In this document: in pieces, positions 62,173 through 64,000 of the stretch
Layout: every line of letters begins with the position of its first letter
How positions within the stretch are numbered: the stretch's first letter is position 1
Source: Roseitranquillus sp963749675
GTDB taxonomy: Bacteria; Pseudomonadota; Alphaproteobacteria; Rhodobacterales; Rhodobacteraceae
Length of the DNA stretch: 64,000 nucleotides
Assembly (NCBI GenBank): GCA_963749675.1
Contig: CAVVNT010000010.1
Location: 682,001-746,000 of the forward strand
Reading direction: 5' to 3'
Translations under genes and position numbers: made by a program
Notes under the pieces: generated by a model
The model's input: only the letters and a program-made list of their open reading frames with translations
Database searches by the model: none
What the model was told of the DNA's origin: nothing

Positions 62173-63069
62173 GCAGGCATGACATTCCCCGGCTGAAGCC
62201 CGATCCCCGCCCCCAGCCGCAGATGATGGACGCCTGCCAGTCCGGCGGCTGCGGCGGCGGCGCGCCCGCACGCCCCACGCCACCGCCGCCCACCTTCTCC
62301 GAGGTACGCGTGAACGGGGTGGAGATCGACCCCGATGCGATCGCGCAGGAGATCCAGCACCACCCCGCCCCCGATGCCGATGCCGCCTGGCGTGAGGCCG
62401 CCCGCGCCTTGGCCGTGCGCGAACTGCTGTTGCAGGAGGCCCGGCGGCTGGAGCTTTCCGCCGCGCGACGAGAGGCAGTGAGACCGACGAGGATGCGCTG
62501 ATCTCGGAGTTGCTGGATCGCGGAGGTCTTGCCTGAGGAAGCCAGCGAGGAAGAGTGCCGCCGCTATTACGACGCCGAATCGCCAGCGCTTCCGCACGCC
62601 GGATCTGTTCGAGGCGTCCCACATTCTGATCGAGCCCGATGGGGACAGCGCCGACGCGTGGTCCGCGGCCGGGATCGAGGCGCGCCGGATCGCGGCCGAG
62701 GTAGGCGACGACGCGACCGCCTTCGCCGGCGCTGCACGGACGTTGTCCGCGTGCCCCTCAGCGCAGCAGGACGGATCGCTCGGCCAGGTGCGGCGGGGCG
62801 AACTGGTGGCCGAAGTGCAGCGGGCCATCGAGGCGCTTTCACCCGGCGAGACCTGCCGCCGGCCTATCCGCTCTGGGTTTGGCTGGCACGTGATCCGGCT
62901 GGCGCGCCGCATCGAGGGGCATGTGCTGCCCTTCGAGGCGGTTCGCGACAAGATCGCCGACATGATGGCCGCACGCGCCTGGAGCATGGGCGCCACCCGC
63001 TTTGTCACGGGGCTGGCAGGCCGGTCAAAGGTCGAAGGGATCGTCATCAAACCGGAGGCCGGAACATGA
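62169..63069 (+). pseudogene. Parvulin-type peptidyl-prolyl isomerase after narI, three clustered frameshifts
   Basis: Starts at ATG 62169 in the narI stop. The N-terminal part has a Cys/Gly-rich stretch (DACQSGGCGGG) and FSEVRVNGVEIDPDAIAQEI. Three one-base shifts then follow: near 62477 (before ETDEDALISELLDR), near 62520 (before EVLPEEASEEECRRYYDAE) and near 62578 (before RQRFRTPDLFEASHILIEPD). The rest is the parvulin domain with QVRRGELVAEVQRAIEALSP and RSGFGWHVIRLARRIEGHVL. Genes of this kind follow narI in several alpha- and betaproteobacteria and are thought to help fold the enzyme. As written it is dead; an error cluster in the assembly is an alternative. Confidence 0.8.
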
Positions 63070-63383
63070 TGCTGGGCGACGTCCTTGCGGCCGCCCGGCG
63101 GTCTGGAGCGGACATCGAAACGTGGCTGAAACCGGCGGACCCGGACCTCTGGACGGCGTTGCACGCCGAAGCGATGCGGCGACAGGAAGATACCGCCACC
63201 TTCGCCCGCGGCGCTGTCGCCGATTTCTCGGACCGGGCCGGCGAGGAGGATTGGGCGGTGCTTGTGTCGCGGATGCGAGACACGAACGACGCCGGCCGTA
63301 CCCTGCTTCTCACGATGATGCGGTGGCGCCTAGGCATCATCCATAAGGAGACTGCGGGCGCGAACGAGGAGGCCACGCCATGA
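63066..63383 (+). CDS. Small protein of unknown function in the nar operon
   Basis: A 105-residue acidic soluble protein starting at ATG 63066 (or 63069). It reads LGDVLAAARRSGADIETWLK, PDLWTALHAEAMRRQEDTAT and RDTNDAGRTLLLTMMRWRLG. No known motif or membrane segment. It overlaps the parvulin stop by four bases and the next gene by four bases, so it belongs to the nar transcription unit. An accessory role is inferred only from position. Confidence 0.7.
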   Translation: MMLGDVLAAARRSGADIETWLKPADPDLWTALHAEAMRRQEDTATFARGAVADFSDRAGEEDWAVLVSRMRDTNDAGRTLLLTMMRWRLGIIHKETAGANEEATP

Positions 63384-63592
63384 ACGATCCTGCCGGCAAG
63401 GACGTGGACCGCCGCGGTCTGAATCCGAAGCTGAAGTCCGTCGAGAACACCTCCCGCGATACCGAGACCCCGACCAGGCCGCCGGCCGAAAGCGCCTCGG
63501 TCCAGCACGAGGAAGGTCGCGCCTGGCCGGTGATCTGGATCGTGGTCACGTTGGTCTGTGTCGTGATCGCGGCCTATTTGCTGTTCTGGTAG
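63380..63592 (+). CDS. Small single-span membrane protein in the nar operon
   Basis: A 70-residue protein. A polar N-terminal half (PKLKSVENTSRDTETPTRPP) is followed by one C-terminal membrane helix (PVIWIVVTLVCVVIAAYLLF) ending in Trp. The ATG overlaps the preceding stop. The family is not recognised. It is the last gene of the apparent operon narK - carbonic anhydrase - narGHJI - parvulin - small protein - this gene. Confidence 0.7.
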   Translation: MNDPAGKDVDRRGLNPKLKSVENTSRDTETPTRPPAESASVQHEEGRAWPVIWIVVTLVCVVIAAYLLFW

Positions 63593-63667
63593 CCCGCACC
63601 GGAGCGCTCATCACGGCGGTCATTGTTGTCGGCTAGGAGCGCAGAGCAAGATCGGCGCACGCCCGTG

Positions 63668-63964
63668 TCACGGCAGGAAGCGCCGAACCACGCCGACGCC
63701 CGCTAACCACGGGTGCAACAGGATCAGCGCGACGATCGCGTCGATGGCTCCGCCGAAGTGGAAGACCGCTGCGCGGGGCGGATGGAGGGGCGCGGCGCGC
63801 ATCTGCATATGATTTCGCCGCCAGACCCCCTCACCCATATCCCGACGGCGGCGGCGGTCGATGATCTGCATGCTGAAAAGTGCGAAGCCCACGAAGCTGC
63901 CGAACATCGGTATCCCTCCGGCGGGAGCCGTCTGGCCGAGATTGAGACGCCGGTCGTAGACCAT
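63668..63964 (-). pseudogene. NnrU-like C-terminal fragment
   Basis: The minus-strand product reads FGSFVGFALFSMQIIDRRRR and ends IDAIVALILLHPWLAGVGVV. This pattern, two membrane helices with IDRR between them and a final LLHPWLxGV, resembles the C-terminal end of NnrU, a membrane protein found with NO- and nitrite-reduction genes. NnrU normally has about 230 residues; here the N-terminal half is missing and an in-frame stop lies just upstream of 63964. It is either a remnant or reaches its 5' part through a frameshift. The identification is tentative. Confidence 0.4.
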
Positions 63965-64000
63965 GCCCTATGGCATGCTCTAAGGTCATTTCGGACTTTG

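Noticed and set aside
1..64000. CRISPR array, rRNA genes, or a replication origin
   Set aside because: I saw no regularly spaced short repeats with unique spacers, no rRNA-like stretches and no clusters of origin motifs.

Overview
The window reads as a high-GC alphaproteobacterial chromosome, most probably a Rhodobacterales/Paracoccaceae member. The main clues are an FnrL-type regulator with the CX2CX7C cysteine pattern, a fused two-domain NarK ahead of narGHJI, a glcDEF/DUF599 block, rsmE-ubiA, and DUF3489-DUF2924-recombinase modules. This is inferred from gene content; no rRNA or marker search was possible.

Layout. (1) 1-4.4 kb: a gene for a secreted peptidoglycan-binding-type protein, split by two head-to-tail IS5-type elements. 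Removing both elements together with one copy of a flanking 7-bp repeat restores the reading frame. (2) 5.1-9.3 kb: an accessory block with a GT4 glycosyltransferase, a B12-type radical SAM protein and, starting directly after it, a bacterial nitric oxide synthase oxygenase with one frameshift. This is the most unusual gene set in the window. (3) 9.7-12.3 kb: a tyrosine recombinase broken around an IS1634-type element. (4) 12.5-22.1 kb: a CPA1 Na+/H+ antiporter with a C-terminal cNMP-type domain, an AraC regulator, and an overlapping operon DUF3604 (with an in-frame stop) - unknown secreted protein - parvulin - HupE/UreJ. (5) 22.3-25.0 kb: DUF3489, DUF2924 and a frameshifted serine recombinase next to tRNA-Gln(TTG). 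(6) 25.1-28.9 kb: core genes rsmE, ubiA and an OmpA-family protein. (7) 29.0-34.7 kb: decayed DNA with a GAF remnant, a succinate-semialdehyde-type dehydrogenase broken by an ISL3 element, and a frameshifted gene of unknown function. (8) 35.0-41.8 kb: hsp20 with a ROSE-like leader and a terminator, a trypsin-like protease, glcF, glcE, a small lipoprotein, glcD and DUF599. (9) 41.8-49.1 kb: mostly remnants (IstB, quinone oxidoreductase, alkylsulfatase fused to a truncated IS), with an intact alpha/beta hydrolase and a CehA/McbA metallohydrolase. (10) 50.6-64 kb: the nitrate respiration block of fnrL (which lacks a normal start codon), a hemerythrin protein, an FNR box, fused narK, a beta-carbonic anhydrase, narGHJI, a frameshifted parvulin, two small genes and a NnrU-like fragment.

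How the genes fit together. In region 10 the FNR-family regulator very probably acts on the perfect FNR box between the divergent hemerythrin and narK genes. NarK would bring in nitrate and export nitrite, and NarGHI would reduce nitrate with quinol electrons after NarJ-assisted assembly. The parvulin, and the carbonic anhydrase translationally coupled to narG, would be accessory. GlcDEF oxidises glycolate to glyoxylate. The window is full of insertion sequences, nonsense codons and frameshifts. In two places three one-base shifts fall within about 110-150 bp. This can mean real decay of a recently rearranged region or base-calling error, and raw reads are needed to decide.
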